In this document: in pieces, positions 16,036 through 23,721 of the stretch
Numbering within the stretch: the stretch's first letter is position 1
Layout of the letters: the number at the start of each line of letters is the position of its first letter
Assembly (NCBI GenBank): GCA_035533275.1
Contig: DATLUD010000033.1
Span: forward strand, 1 to 41,344
Direction of reading: 5' to 3'
Length of the DNA stretch: 41,344 nt
DNA from: SCRA01 sp035533275
Lineage (GTDB): Bacteria; Vulcanimicrobiota; Vulcanimicrobiia; Vulcanimicrobiales; SCRA01
Notes under the pieces: model-generated
What the model was told of the DNA's origin: nothing
Seen by the model: the letters and a program-made list of their open reading frames with translations, nothing else
The model's database searches: none
Translations under genes and position numbers: made by a program

Positions 16036-16051
16036 ATTTGTGATAACAAAT
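16036..16051. promoter_or_regulatory. Putative GntR (FCD-type) operator
   Basis: ATTTGT-GATA-ACAAAT is a perfect 6-bp inverted repeat with a 4-base spacer, in an AT-rich island in otherwise GC-rich DNA. The core TTGT-N4-ACAA resembles operators of FadR/FCD GntR proteins (TNGT-N3-ACNA), though with one more spacer base. It overlaps the proposed gntR start codon, which fits autoregulation and control of the divergent UGSC operon. Confidence 0.6.
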
Positions 16052-16798
16052 ATCGGCAACGTGAACGCTCTGAAGGCGGCGGGGGGCAACCCCCTCATCG
16101 GTTCGGCGATCCTGGACGGGGAGCTGGAGCAGCGCACCTTGGTGGACGCGGTGGTGGCGCGCCTGCGCGAGGCCATCCTGGAGGGCGAGCTGCTCCCCGG
16201 AGATCCCTTGGTCTTGCGCGATCTGGCCTCCCGGATGTCGGTGAGCGTGATGCCCGTGCGCGACGCCCTGCGCCGGCTGGTCGCGGAAGGCTTGATCGAG
16301 TACTCTCCGCACCGGGGCGCCCGCGTGACGCCGGTTTCCGGGGCCGACCTCGAGGAGCTCTACGAGCTGCGCATCGCCATCGAGACGGCGGCGGTGCGCT
16401 CGGCGGTGCCGCGCCTGGCCGAGGACGAGTACCGGCGCCTGCGCGCGATCCTCGAGTGCAACGAGGATCCCCGGGATTCCGAGGCCGACCTCAAGTCGCG
16501 CCAGGCGCACCAGGACTTCCACTTCGGGATCTACGACCTGGGCCGCTCGCGCTGGCTCAAGCGCGTGGTTCCGCCGCTGTGGGAGGCCAGTGAGCGCTAC
16601 CGGCGGCTTGGCGTGCGGCGCCGCGGCTCCCCCGAGTACCGCTGGAGAGAGCACGGCGAGATCCTCGACCGCATGCGCGCCGGCGACGTGGAGGGCGCGG
16701 CGCAGACGCTGGAGGCGCACCTTCGCACGACCTTGCTCATGCTCAAGCGGCACGTCACCGACATGAGCGAGACGCACCAATCAGGAGCATCGAGATGA
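16040..16798 (+). CDS. GntR-family regulator with FCD ligand domain
   Basis: The 252-residue protein has a winged helix at about 30-100 (G-E-L-L-P-G-D-P-L-V-L-R-D-L-A and M-P-V-R-D-A-L-R-R-L-V-A-E-G-L-I). A helical FCD domain follows, with probable metal/ligand residues in A-H-Q-D-F-H and W-R-E-H-G-E-I-L. The start is uncertain: GTG 16040 lies inside a palindromic operator, and GTG 16061 is an in-frame alternative; neither has a good Shine-Dalgarno. FCD regulators normally respond to organic acids. It overlaps the bicupin gene by 4 bp and is divergent from the UGSC unit, so it probably controls both sides. Confidence 0.93.
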   Translation: MITNIGNVNALKAAGGNPLIGSAILDGELEQRTLVDAVVARLREAILEGELLPGDPLVLRDLASRMSVSVMPVRDALRRLVAEGLIEYSPHRGARVTPVSGADLEELYELRIAIETAAVRSAVPRLAEDEYRRLRAILECNEDPRDSEADLKSRQAHQDFHFGIYDLGRSRWLKRVVPPLWEASERYRRLGVRRRGSPEYRWREHGEILDRMRAGDVEGAAQTLEAHLRTTLLMLKRHVTDMSETHQSGASR

Positions 16799-17547
16799 AC
16801 GCTACGCCTCACGAGCCGTTCGTGCCGGTCGGAACGAGCCTGCTCTTCGAGAACGAGATGATCCGCATCTGGGAGGTGAAGCTGGAGGCCGGGGAGCGCC
16901 TGGGACTCCACCACCACGAGTATCCGTACGTGATCGTCTCGATCGAGCATGGAGACAACCAGATCTCCTATCCCGACGGCAAGGTCAAGCACACCACGGA
17001 GCCCCCCGGTCATTGGGTGGTGAGGCCCGCGGGCGAGATCCACGACTTGCGGAACGTGGGAAGCACGCGCTACATCAACCGGCTGATCGAGCTGAAGTAC
17101 GCTCCGCCGGTCACGGCGGAGGAGGGCGTCGCGCATCTCCGGCACGAGATGAAGGTGGCCGAGCGCGCTCCCGATCTGCACGAGCTGCTGCTGGACGCCG
17201 AGGCGATGGAGTGGCGCCCGAAGTCGCTGCCGGGGCTCTACGAGAAGCGGCTCTGGCAGGACGAGAGCACCGGAGCCTCGATGGCTTTGGTGCGCTTCGA
17301 GAAGGGCAGCGGCATTCCGCAGCCACACAAGCACGCATCGAACCAGTTCATGTACTGCCTCTCCGGCAAGTACGAGTACCGGCATTCGGGGCTGGTGCTG
17401 CTGCCGGGCCACTTCTATTGCAATCCCAAAGGCCTGGTCCACGGCCCCACCGTCGCGCACGAGGAATGCGTGTTGCTGGAGGCCTACGACGGGCCGCACT
17501 ACCCCGAGAAACCCAGCTGGTATACCGACGAGAACGACGCGCACTAA
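16795..17547 (+). CDS. Bicupin protein
   Basis: The 250-residue protein has two cupin barrels. The first has a His-rich metal site, L-H-H-H-E-Y-P-Y (about 38-45), and the second P-H-K-H-A-S-N-Q near the middle of the C-terminal half, each followed by a conserved H in the second cupin motif (G-E-I-H-D-L and G-L-V-H-G-P). It is likely a metal-dependent dioxygenase, isomerase or decarboxylase acting on a small acid; the substrate is unknown. The ATG overlaps the gntR stop, so translation is coupled. RidA and an FAH-type hydrolase follow, as in aromatic or heterocyclic ring degradation. Confidence 0.85.
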   Translation: MNATPHEPFVPVGTSLLFENEMIRIWEVKLEAGERLGLHHHEYPYVIVSIEHGDNQISYPDGKVKHTTEPPGHWVVRPAGEIHDLRNVGSTRYINRLIELKYAPPVTAEEGVAHLRHEMKVAERAPDLHELLLDAEAMEWRPKSLPGLYEKRLWQDESTGASMALVRFEKGSGIPQPHKHASNQFMYCLSGKYEYRHSGLVLLPGHFYCNPKGLVHGPTVAHEECVLLEAYDGPHYPEKPSWYTDENDAH

Positions 17548-17569
17548 CGCCGGTCCAAGGGAGAGACGA

Positions 17570-17968
17570 GTGCCCAAGAAAGAGATCAAGAGCCCGTTGC
17601 TGTACGAGCCGCCGGGAGGCGGAGCATTCTCTAGCGCGATCGAGGCGCCTGCCGGCCGGACGATCTACGTCTCCGGCCTCACCTCGCGGAACAAGAACGG
17701 CGAGGTGGTGGGCGAGGGCGACATCACGGCTCAGACCGAGCAGGTGATGCAAAATCTCAAGGCCGCCCTGGAAGCCGGGGGCGCCACCTTCGAAGACATC
17801 GTGAAGGTCACCGTGTTCATTCGCGACATGGAAGACTTCGCCAAGATCCACGCGGTGCGCAAGCGGTACTTCACCAAGCCGTTCCCCGCCTCGTCGATGG
17901 TCGAGGTGTCGCGGCTGGTGGACCAGCGGCTGCTGATCGAGATCGAAGCGATCGCGGTCGTCGGTTGA
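17570..17968 (+). CDS. RidA/YjgF-family protein
   Basis: The 132-residue protein has the RidA core: I-Y-V-S-G-L-T, E-Q-V-M-Q-N-L-K-A-A-L-E-A-G-G, V-K-V-T-V-F, and the C-terminal V-E-V-S-R-L-V and I-E-I-E-A-I-A-V-V. The Arg used by deaminating RidA members is present in S-R-L. It starts at GTG 17570 after GGGAGAGAC. In catabolic operons such proteins hydrolyse enamine or imine intermediates, or deaminate aminoacrylate- or aminomuconate-like compounds. The setting between the bicupin and the FAH-type hydrolase fits the latter; this is inference. Confidence 0.9.
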   Translation: MPKKEIKSPLLYEPPGGGAFSSAIEAPAGRTIYVSGLTSRNKNGEVVGEGDITAQTEQVMQNLKAALEAGGATFEDIVKVTVFIRDMEDFAKIHAVRKRYFTKPFPASSMVEVSRLVDQRLLIEIEAIAVVG

Positions 17969-17999
17969 TCTCGCGCGTGAATCGAAATCGGGAGCACTG

Positions 18000-18920
18000 A
18001 TGAAACTCGTGACATACCGGGTCGGCGGCGGAACGCCGCGGCCGGGCGCCGTGGTCGACGACTCCATCGTCGATCTGAGCGCAGACGTCCGCACGCTGCT
18101 GGAGCTCATCGAGGGCGGAGCCGCGGCGCTGGAGCTGGCTCGAAGGACCGTTGCCGCCCGGGCGTCCGTCGTGGCGCTGGGCGCGGCGGAGCTCTTGGCT
18201 CCGATCCCGGAGCCCCGGCGCAACGTCTTCTGCGTCGGCTGGAATTACCTCAAGCACTATAAAGAGGGCGTGGGCAAGCGCGGGAGCCAGGAAGAGCAGC
18301 TCCCCGACCACCCATCGCTCTTCACCAAGGCGACGATGAGCGTCATCGGGCCGGGTGCCGACATCCCGTTTGATGCGTCGATCTCTCCGCTGCTGGACTA
18401 CGAGGCGGAGCTGGGCGTGATCATCGGACGACGCGCGCGGAGCATCCGCGCCGAGCACGCGCTGGACGCGATCTTCGGCTACACCGTGGGCAACGACGTC
18501 TCCGTGCGCGATATCCAGCGCCGGCACGGCGGGCAATGGCTGAAGGGCAAGAGCTTCGACGGGACCTGCCCCATCGGTCCGTGGATCGTGACCGCCGACG
18601 AGATCCCGGATCCCCAGGACCTGCGCGTCCAGTGCCGCGTCAACGGCGTCCTGAAGCAAGACGACACCACGGGCAACATGATCTTTCCCGTGCGCAAGAT
18701 CATCGAGGAGCTCTCCCTGGGCATGACGCTGCTGCCGGGAGACATCGTGCTGACGGGTACCCCGGACGGCGTCGGGTTCGCGCGCACGCCGCCCGAGTAT
18801 CTGAAGCCGGGAGACGAGGTGGTCGTGACCATCGAGGGTGTGGGCGAGTTGAGCAATCGCGTCGCGGCGCGGGCGCTCAGCGAAGAGACGCCGAGCATGG
18901 CGGTCGGAGAACCCGCATAG
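18000..18920 (+). CDS. Fumarylacetoacetate hydrolase-family protein
   Basis: The 306-residue FAH-family enzyme has the metal site D-Y-E-A-E-L-G (Glu135, Glu137) and Asp166 in G-N-D-V-S-V-R-D. It also has V-G-W-N-Y-L-K-H, the K-S-F-D-G-T-C-P-I-G-P segment and T-G-T-P-D-G-V-G. Such enzymes cleave or hydrate 2-keto-diacids or acylpyruvates at the end of ring-cleavage pathways. The start at ATG 18000 follows GGGAG. It is 31 bp after the RidA gene and 32 bp before the transporter genes, in the same plus-strand operon. Confidence 0.92.
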   Translation: MKLVTYRVGGGTPRPGAVVDDSIVDLSADVRTLLELIEGGAAALELARRTVAARASVVALGAAELLAPIPEPRRNVFCVGWNYLKHYKEGVGKRGSQEEQLPDHPSLFTKATMSVIGPGADIPFDASISPLLDYEAELGVIIGRRARSIRAEHALDAIFGYTVGNDVSVRDIQRRHGGQWLKGKSFDGTCPIGPWIVTADEIPDPQDLRVQCRVNGVLKQDDTTGNMIFPVRKIIEELSLGMTLLPGDIVLTGTPDGVGFARTPPEYLKPGDEVVVTIEGVGELSNRVAARALSEETPSMAVGEPA

Positions 18921-18952
18921 CCCCACAATCGCTCGAACGACAGGAGGCCCCA

Positions 18953-19993
18953 ATGGAATCCAAGGATTCGACCATGGCCATGAGCCCCCGGACGTCCAGG
19001 CGCGCGTTTCTCGCCGCCGGCCTCGGCGCGACGGCCGCCGTCTTGACCCAACCGCTCGCGGCGCGCGCGGCGAACGCGAGCGTGCCCGTTCGCATTCAGC
19101 TCGACTTCCTTCCCTTCGGGCGCTATGCGCCGTACTATCTGGCGCTCGAGGAGGGGTACTACGCCAAGCGCGGCGTCGACGTCTCCATCGCTCCCGGCAG
19201 CGGAACGGGCCCGGCGCTGCAGCAGCTCATCGCGGGGAGAGCTCAGGTGTCGTTCGTCGACATCCCGTCGATGATGGTGCTGATGGGCCGCGGCGTGAAG
19301 CCCAAGATGCGCAGCTATGCCGTGTTCTACGCCAAGGCCCCGGAGACCGTGTTCTACTTCGAGGGCGGTGCGATCAAGAGCCCGAAGGACCTGGAAGGCA
19401 AGACCATCGCCACGTCCGCGGGAAGCACCGACTTCGAGCTCTTTCCGCTGTTCGCGGCGGCTCAAGGCATCGACGCCTCCAAGATCACGTGGGTGACGGT
19501 GGACCCGTCGGCCAAGGTGGGCCTCTTCCTGCAAGGCAAAGTCGACGCCACCACCACCTACGTGCTGGGGCTCCCGGGCGTGCAGGCCAAGGCCGGGGCG
19601 CGCAAGGTGGGACACTTCACCTACGGCGAGTACGGCGTCGACGCGTATGGCAACGGCCTCGTCGTGACCGACGATTTCGCCGCGGCCCATCCCGACGCGG
19701 TGCGGGGGGTGGTCCAAGCCACGATCGAGGGGTACAAGGGCGCCTTCAAGGACCCCGCGCGCGCGGCGGCCGCGATGAAGAAGCACGTGCCGACGCTCGA
19801 TCTCGAGCAGGCCGCGGCCGAGGTCAAGATCGTTCAGGAGCTCGCGTACGGTGCGGCGCAGAAGGCCCACGGACTCGGATATCAGGACGCGGCCGGGATG
19901 ACCTCCTCGCTGCAGGCCGTGGAGAAGTACGTTCTCAAGGCCGCCGTCTCGTCTCCGGTCGCCGACTTCTACAGCAATGCCTACATTGGCTGA
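18953..19993 (+). CDS. ABC transporter substrate-binding protein (SsuA/THI5-like), TAT-exported
   Basis: The 346-residue protein has an N-terminal twin-arginine signal (S-R-R-A-F-L-A-A-G, cleavage likely after A-R-A around residue 42). The NMT1/THI5-type periplasmic domain follows: Q-L-D-F-L-P-F-G-R-Y-A-P-Y-Y-L-A, E-G-Y-Y-A-K-R-G-V-D-V, and A-G-R-A-Q-V-S-F-V-D. AGGAGG lies nine bases before ATG 18953. Members bind sulfonates, nitrate, pyrimidine-like compounds, phthalate-type aromatics or riboflavin; the ligand is not predictable here. It overlaps the ATPase gene by 17 bp. Its place after catabolic genes suggests uptake of the operon's substrate. Confidence 0.92.
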   Translation: MESKDSTMAMSPRTSRRAFLAAGLGATAAVLTQPLAARAANASVPVRIQLDFLPFGRYAPYYLALEEGYYAKRGVDVSIAPGSGTGPALQQLIAGRAQVSFVDIPSMMVLMGRGVKPKMRSYAVFYAKAPETVFYFEGGAIKSPKDLEGKTIATSAGSTDFELFPLFAAAQGIDASKITWVTVDPSAKVGLFLQGKVDATTTYVLGLPGVQAKAGARKVGHFTYGEYGVDAYGNGLVVTDDFAAAHPDAVRGVVQATIEGYKGAFKDPARAAAAMKKHVPTLDLEQAAAEVKIVQELAYGAAQKAHGLGYQDAAGMTSSLQAVEKYVLKAAVSSPVADFYSNAYIG

Positions 19994-20795
19994 ACGGCCG
20001 ACAACCGTGCAGGGCTCGCGCATCGACGTCCGCGGCGTCACCAAGGAGTACTCGAGCGGCGGTGCGACGGGATCGCGGGTCCTGGGGCCGATCGACCTGC
20101 GCGTGGAGGCCGGCGAGTTCGTGACCATCGTCGGCCCCTCGGGATGCGGAAAGTCGACCCTGCTCTCCATCGTCGCCGGCTTGACGAAGGCGTCCGCGGG
20201 AGAGGTCGCCATAGGCGACGCGCGGGTCGCGGGGCCGTACACCGACTTGGGGATCGTCTTCCAGAAAGATCTGCTGCTCGACTGGAGGACCGTCCTCGAC
20301 AACGTGCTGCTCCAAGCGGAGGTGCGGGGGCTCGATCCCCGGGCGTACCGCTCGGTCGCCAACGAGCTGTTGGCTCTGGTGGGCCTCGACGGCTTTCAGG
20401 ACCACTACCCGCGGGAGCTCTCCGGCGGCATGCGGCAGCGCGTGGCGATCTGCCGCGCGCTGCTGCTGGATCCTCCGGTGGTGCTGATGGATGAGCCGTT
20501 CGCGGCGCTGGATGCGCTGACCAGGGAGCAGGTTGCCATGGACTTCGCGGACATCTGGCTCAAGAAACAGAAGACCGTCATCTTCATCACCCACGCCATC
20601 GCCGAAGCCATCATCTTGGCGGACCGGGTGCTGGTGATGACGCCGCGTCCCGGGAAGATCGACTTGGAGCTCCGCGTCGAGATCCCCCATCCGCGCTCGA
20701 TGCTGGTCCGCGAGACGCCGGAATTCGCCCACTACGCGACGGAGATCCGCAAGCGCTTCGAAGCGAACGGAGTGTTGCATCAGCATGGCCGATGA
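19977..20795 (+). CDS. ABC transporter ATPase (SsuB/TauB-like)
   Basis: The 272-residue ATP-binding subunit has Walker A G-P-S-G-C-G-K-S-T at 53-61, signature E-L-S-G-G-M-R-Q-R, Walker B V-V-L-M-D-E-P-F-A-A-L-D and switch His in F-I-T-H-A-I-A-E-A. The C-terminal R-P-G-K-I-D segment is typical of the nitrate/sulfonate/taurine group. It overlaps the binding protein by 17 bp and the permease by 11 bp, so the three form one importer. Confidence 0.94.
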   Translation: MPTLAERPTTVQGSRIDVRGVTKEYSSGGATGSRVLGPIDLRVEAGEFVTIVGPSGCGKSTLLSIVAGLTKASAGEVAIGDARVAGPYTDLGIVFQKDLLLDWRTVLDNVLLQAEVRGLDPRAYRSVANELLALVGLDGFQDHYPRELSGGMRQRVAICRALLLDPPVVLMDEPFAALDALTREQVAMDFADIWLKKQKTVIFITHAIAEAIILADRVLVMTPRPGKIDLELRVEIPHPRSMLVRETPEFAHYATEIRKRFEANGVLHQHGR

Positions 20796-21597
20796 CCGCG
20801 GCACGACCGCCGGGGCGCGCAGCCGCGCCGGCAAGATCTTGGCGCCGCTCGCTGCGCTGGCGGCGTTCTTCGCCCTCTGGCAGGCCGCGACGGCGCTCTT
20901 GCACGTCAACCCGGCGATCTTGCCGGCTCCCACGAGCATCTTCGCCAACATCGTCCACCAGCGGGCGCTCCTGGCGCAATACATGGAGCCCACCTTGGTG
21001 GAGATCCTCTTGGGCTTCGGGCTGGCGATCGCCATCGGCGTTCCCATCGGAACGCTCATCGTCTTCTCGCCCGCGGCGCACCGCGCGTTCTACCCGTTGA
21101 TCGTCGCCTCGCAGATGGTGCCGAAAGTGGCCATCGCGCCGCTCTTCGTGGTCTGGGTGGGCGTGGGGCTGCCCTCGAAGGTGCTGGTGGCGTTCCTGAT
21201 CTCGTTCTTTCCGATCGTGGTCTCCACCGGGCAGGGCTTGGCGGCCGTCGATCCGGACATGATCAAGCTCTTCAAGTCGATGGGGGCGAGCCCCATGCGA
21301 ACGTTCGTCAAGCTGCGTCTGCCGGTGGCCTTGCCGAGCGTGTTCTCCGGCCTCAAGGTGGCGATGAGCCTGGCGGTGGTCGGCGCGATCGTGGGCGAGT
21401 TCGTGGCCGCGAACACGGGGCTGGGCTACTACCTGCTCTTCGCCAACGGCCAGCTCGACACGGTGGGCGTCTACTCCGCACTCTTCGTGCTCACGCTGCT
21501 GGGCGTGGTGCTCTACTTCGCCGTCGAGGTGGTGGAGCGCGCGGTGGTGCCGGCGAGCTTTCGCAAGTCGGAGGAAGAGCTGAGCGTCACGCTCTAG
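20785..21597 (+). CDS. ABC transporter permease (SsuC/TauC-like)
   Basis: The 270-residue inner-membrane protein has about six membrane segments and the BPD-type permease EAA-like loop M-G-A-S-P-M-R-T-F-V-K-L-R-L-P-V-A-L-P (around 170-188). G-A-I-V-G-E-F-V follows, typical of SsuC/TauC permeases. It is the third gene of the import system. A 59-bp gap follows before the hydrolase gene, still on the same strand. Confidence 0.93.
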   Translation: MADDRGTTAGARSRAGKILAPLAALAAFFALWQAATALLHVNPAILPAPTSIFANIVHQRALLAQYMEPTLVEILLGFGLAIAIGVPIGTLIVFSPAAHRAFYPLIVASQMVPKVAIAPLFVVWVGVGLPSKVLVAFLISFFPIVVSTGQGLAAVDPDMIKLFKSMGASPMRTFVKLRLPVALPSVFSGLKVAMSLAVVGAIVGEFVAANTGLGYYLLFANGQLDTVGVYSALFVLTLLGVVLYFAVEVVERAVVPASFRKSEEELSVTL

Positions 21598-21656
21598 GGG
21601 CAGAGAGGGCGCAGGCGCCTCGACCGCGCACTCACCGGAATGACGCGGGGAGCGCG

Positions 21657-22442
21657 ATGACGATGCAGAGACGGATGGAGCACGTGGTGGTGGACGGCAA
21701 GCGTCTCGAGACGCTGCGCGTGGGCCCCGCGGATGGCGCGGAGCCGGCCATCGTGATGCTGCACGAGGGCCTGGGATCGGTCGCCCTGTGGAAGGACTTC
21801 CCGCAGCGCCTGGCCGAGCGCACCGGGTGGGGTGTCGTGGCGTACTCGCGCCACGGCTACGGCGGCTCCGACCCGCTGACCGAGCCGCGCCCGGTGGAGT
21901 ACATGCATCACGAGGGCGAGGTGGTCCTCCCCGAGCTCCTGCGTCGCTTGCAGATCGAGCGGCCCGTGCTCTTCGGCCATAGCGACGGCGCCTCGATCGC
22001 GCTGATCCACGCGGGCCGCTACCCCGGCGCGGTCCGCGGGCTCATCCTGGAGGCGCCGCACGTCTTCGTGGAAGACCTCTCCGTGCGCAGCATCGCGGAG
22101 GCGAAGGCGGCCTACGCCACGTCGGATCTGCCCAAGAGGCTGGGCCGGTACCACGACGATCCCGACGGCGCATTCCACGGCTGGAACGACGTCTGGCTCG
22201 ATCCCCGCTTCCGCTCCTGGAACATCGAGTCGTTCCTTCCGGCCATCCGCTGCCCGGTGCTCGTGATCCAAGGCGAGGACGACGAGTACGGGACCATGGC
22301 GCAGGTAGACGCGATCCGCGCGCGCGTCGCGGGCACCGAGGTGCTCGTCCTGCCGCAGTGCGGGCACTCGCCGCACCGCGACCACGCGGAGGCGACGCTG
22401 GAGGCCTCGCGGAGCTTCCTGGCGGCCGTTCCCGCGCCGTAG
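21657..22442 (+). CDS. Alpha/beta-hydrolase
   Basis: The 261-residue protein has the oxyanion region M-L-H-E-G-L-G-S, nucleophile Ser109 in G-H-S-D-G-A-S, acid Asp208/209 in G-E-D-D-E-Y-G, and His237 in C-G-H-S-P-H-R. The H-E-G-L-G-S and S-R-H-G-Y-G-G motifs resemble hydrolases of ring-cleavage or ester-degrading pathways. ATG 21657 is used; a second ATG two codons later is possible. As the last gene of the catabolic and uptake run it may hydrolyse an ester or C-C bond of the imported compound. It ends one base before the convergent exported-protein gene. Confidence 0.9.
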   Translation: MTMQRRMEHVVVDGKRLETLRVGPADGAEPAIVMLHEGLGSVALWKDFPQRLAERTGWGVVAYSRHGYGGSDPLTEPRPVEYMHHEGEVVLPELLRRLQIERPVLFGHSDGASIALIHAGRYPGAVRGLILEAPHVFVEDLSVRSIAEAKAAYATSDLPKRLGRYHDDPDGAFHGWNDVWLDPRFRSWNIESFLPAIRCPVLVIQGEDDEYGTMAQVDAIRARVAGTEVLVLPQCGHSPHRDHAEATLEASRSFLAAVPAP

Positions 22443-22443
22443 G

Positions 22444-23061
22444 TCAGCGCCGCTCGGCCGCGAGCGGAACCCCGGCCATCCGGTGGATTCGGCGCTCGGT
22501 GCGCTCGACCAGCGCGCGCAACGATCCGTGGACTCCTTGCCGGTAGAGCAGATCGTGGGCGGCGTGATCCAAGTCGCGCACCACGATGGTCAAGCTGTCC
22601 GCCGGGGGCAGATACTCGATGGACGTTCCCTCGACGATGCCGTGCAGGAAGTTGCGCGACGCGAGCGGATCGAGCACCGGCTTGCCGATGCGGTACGCCG
22701 CGGCGGCGTCGCCCACGGCGGAGGGCCAGGGCGCGGCCGAGACCTTCGGATAGAGGCGGTGGATGCGCACCGCCACCTCCCGGTCGCGGTAGACGCTCAC
22801 GAGCGATGCGTCTTGGGGGCTCAGCGTGCCGAAGTTCACGCACTGACTCGCGAACTCGGTGAGCACCTGGTCGAAGTCGCCGATGCCCACCAAGCTCGTC
22901 GTCAGCTGAGGATTGGGGTGCTGGGCCGCCGCGATCAGCGCGTTCGCGCGGCACGTGATGCCGGGCGGGAGATACTGCGTGGCGCCGGCCGCGGTGCCGG
23001 CGGAGACGAGGAGTCCCGCCGAGAGCACGAGAGCGGAGGCGACGCGCCGACGAGCCATCAT
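22444..23061 (-). CDS. Exported protein of unknown function
   Basis: The protein is 205 residues from the first of two adjacent ATGs (23061/23058). It has a clear Sec signal peptide: basic M-A-R-R-R, then V-A-S-A-L-V-L-S-A-G-L-L-V-S-A-G, with cleavage near T-A-A-G-A. The mature part has two Cys (I-T-C-R-A and S-Q-C-V-N) that may form a disulfide, and a segment V-R-I-H-R-L-Y-P-K-V. I do not recognise a family. It lies 37 bp downstream of another small exported-protein gene on the same strand, probably in one transcript. Confidence 0.7.
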   Translation of the reverse strand: MMARRRVASALVLSAGLLVSAGTAAGATQYLPPGITCRANALIAAAQHPNPQLTTSLVGIGDFDQVLTEFASQCVNFGTLSPQDASLVSVYRDREVAVRIHRLYPKVSAAPWPSAVGDAAAAYRIGKPVLDPLASRNFLHGIVEGTSIEYLPPADSLTIVVRDLDHAAHDLLYRQGVHGSLRALVERTERRIHRMAGVPLAAERR

Positions 23062-23098
23062 GTCATCTCTATCGGTCGCGCGCCTCCGCGGCATCAGA

Positions 23099-23464
23099 TC
23101 AGAACATGTCGCCGCCGCCGTACCACGGGGTGTAGTACGGCATGGGATCGACGTATCCGTACTGGTGGTACGGCGTGTCGATCTCGTTGGCTTGGAAGAC
23201 GCCGTACTGTCGGGTGCCCAGGATCGTCACGGGCATGCCGGCGTGCAGCGTCAGGCCGGTCGGATTGATGATGGTGCCTTGATGCAGACGGATGTCGTGG
23301 ATGTGGCCGTACTTGCCCTCCACGTGGATGTCGTACTTGCCGGCGATCGCGGTGATTGTCCCGCGCAGCGTGGTCTCTCCGGGCACCCGAGCAAGCGCCG
23401 GGCGTGCTCCCGCCGCGATGAGCGCGGCGGCCATGGTGCACGTGAGGATAGTCGTCTTGGTCAT
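23099..23464 (-). CDS. Small exported protein of unknown function
   Basis: The 121-residue protein has a signal peptide (K-T-T-I-L-T-C-T-M-A-A-A-L-I-A-A-G-A, cleavage likely near A-L-A-R). A short beta-rich domain follows (T-L-R-G-T-I-T-A-I-A-G-K-Y-D-I-H-V), and it ends in a Tyr/Pro/Gly-rich tail. The T-L-R-G-T-I-x-x-I pattern resembles small OB-fold-type exported proteins. GAGGAA lies seven bases before ATG 23464. The upstream open frame is not coding. It is probably cotranscribed with the downstream exported-protein gene. Confidence 0.72.
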   Translation of the reverse strand: MTKTTILTCTMAAALIAAGARPALARVPGETTLRGTITAIAGKYDIHVEGKYGHIHDIRLHQGTIINPTGLTLHAGMPVTILGTRQYGVFQANEIDTPYHQYGYVDPMPYYTPWYGGGDMF

Positions 23465-23721
23465 GATGGTGTTCCTCTTGCTCTCGTGCGTACCGGCGGG
23501 CGGGGGGCGTTGTTGCGCCGATGGCGGCGTGCCGCTTAGCGATCCGATGAAGAATCCGGGTATGAGTCGCATAGCCGGCGAGGAGGGCGCGCGACGATGA
23601 TGGTGGCGCGCATTCGCGTGGTGCCGCGTTTGACAAGGGACACGCGCCGAAGTACCTGGCATCTGCCCGAAGGAGGGTTCACCTACTATCGGGGGCGGGT
23701 GACCTCGCTGGGCTTGGTGCG

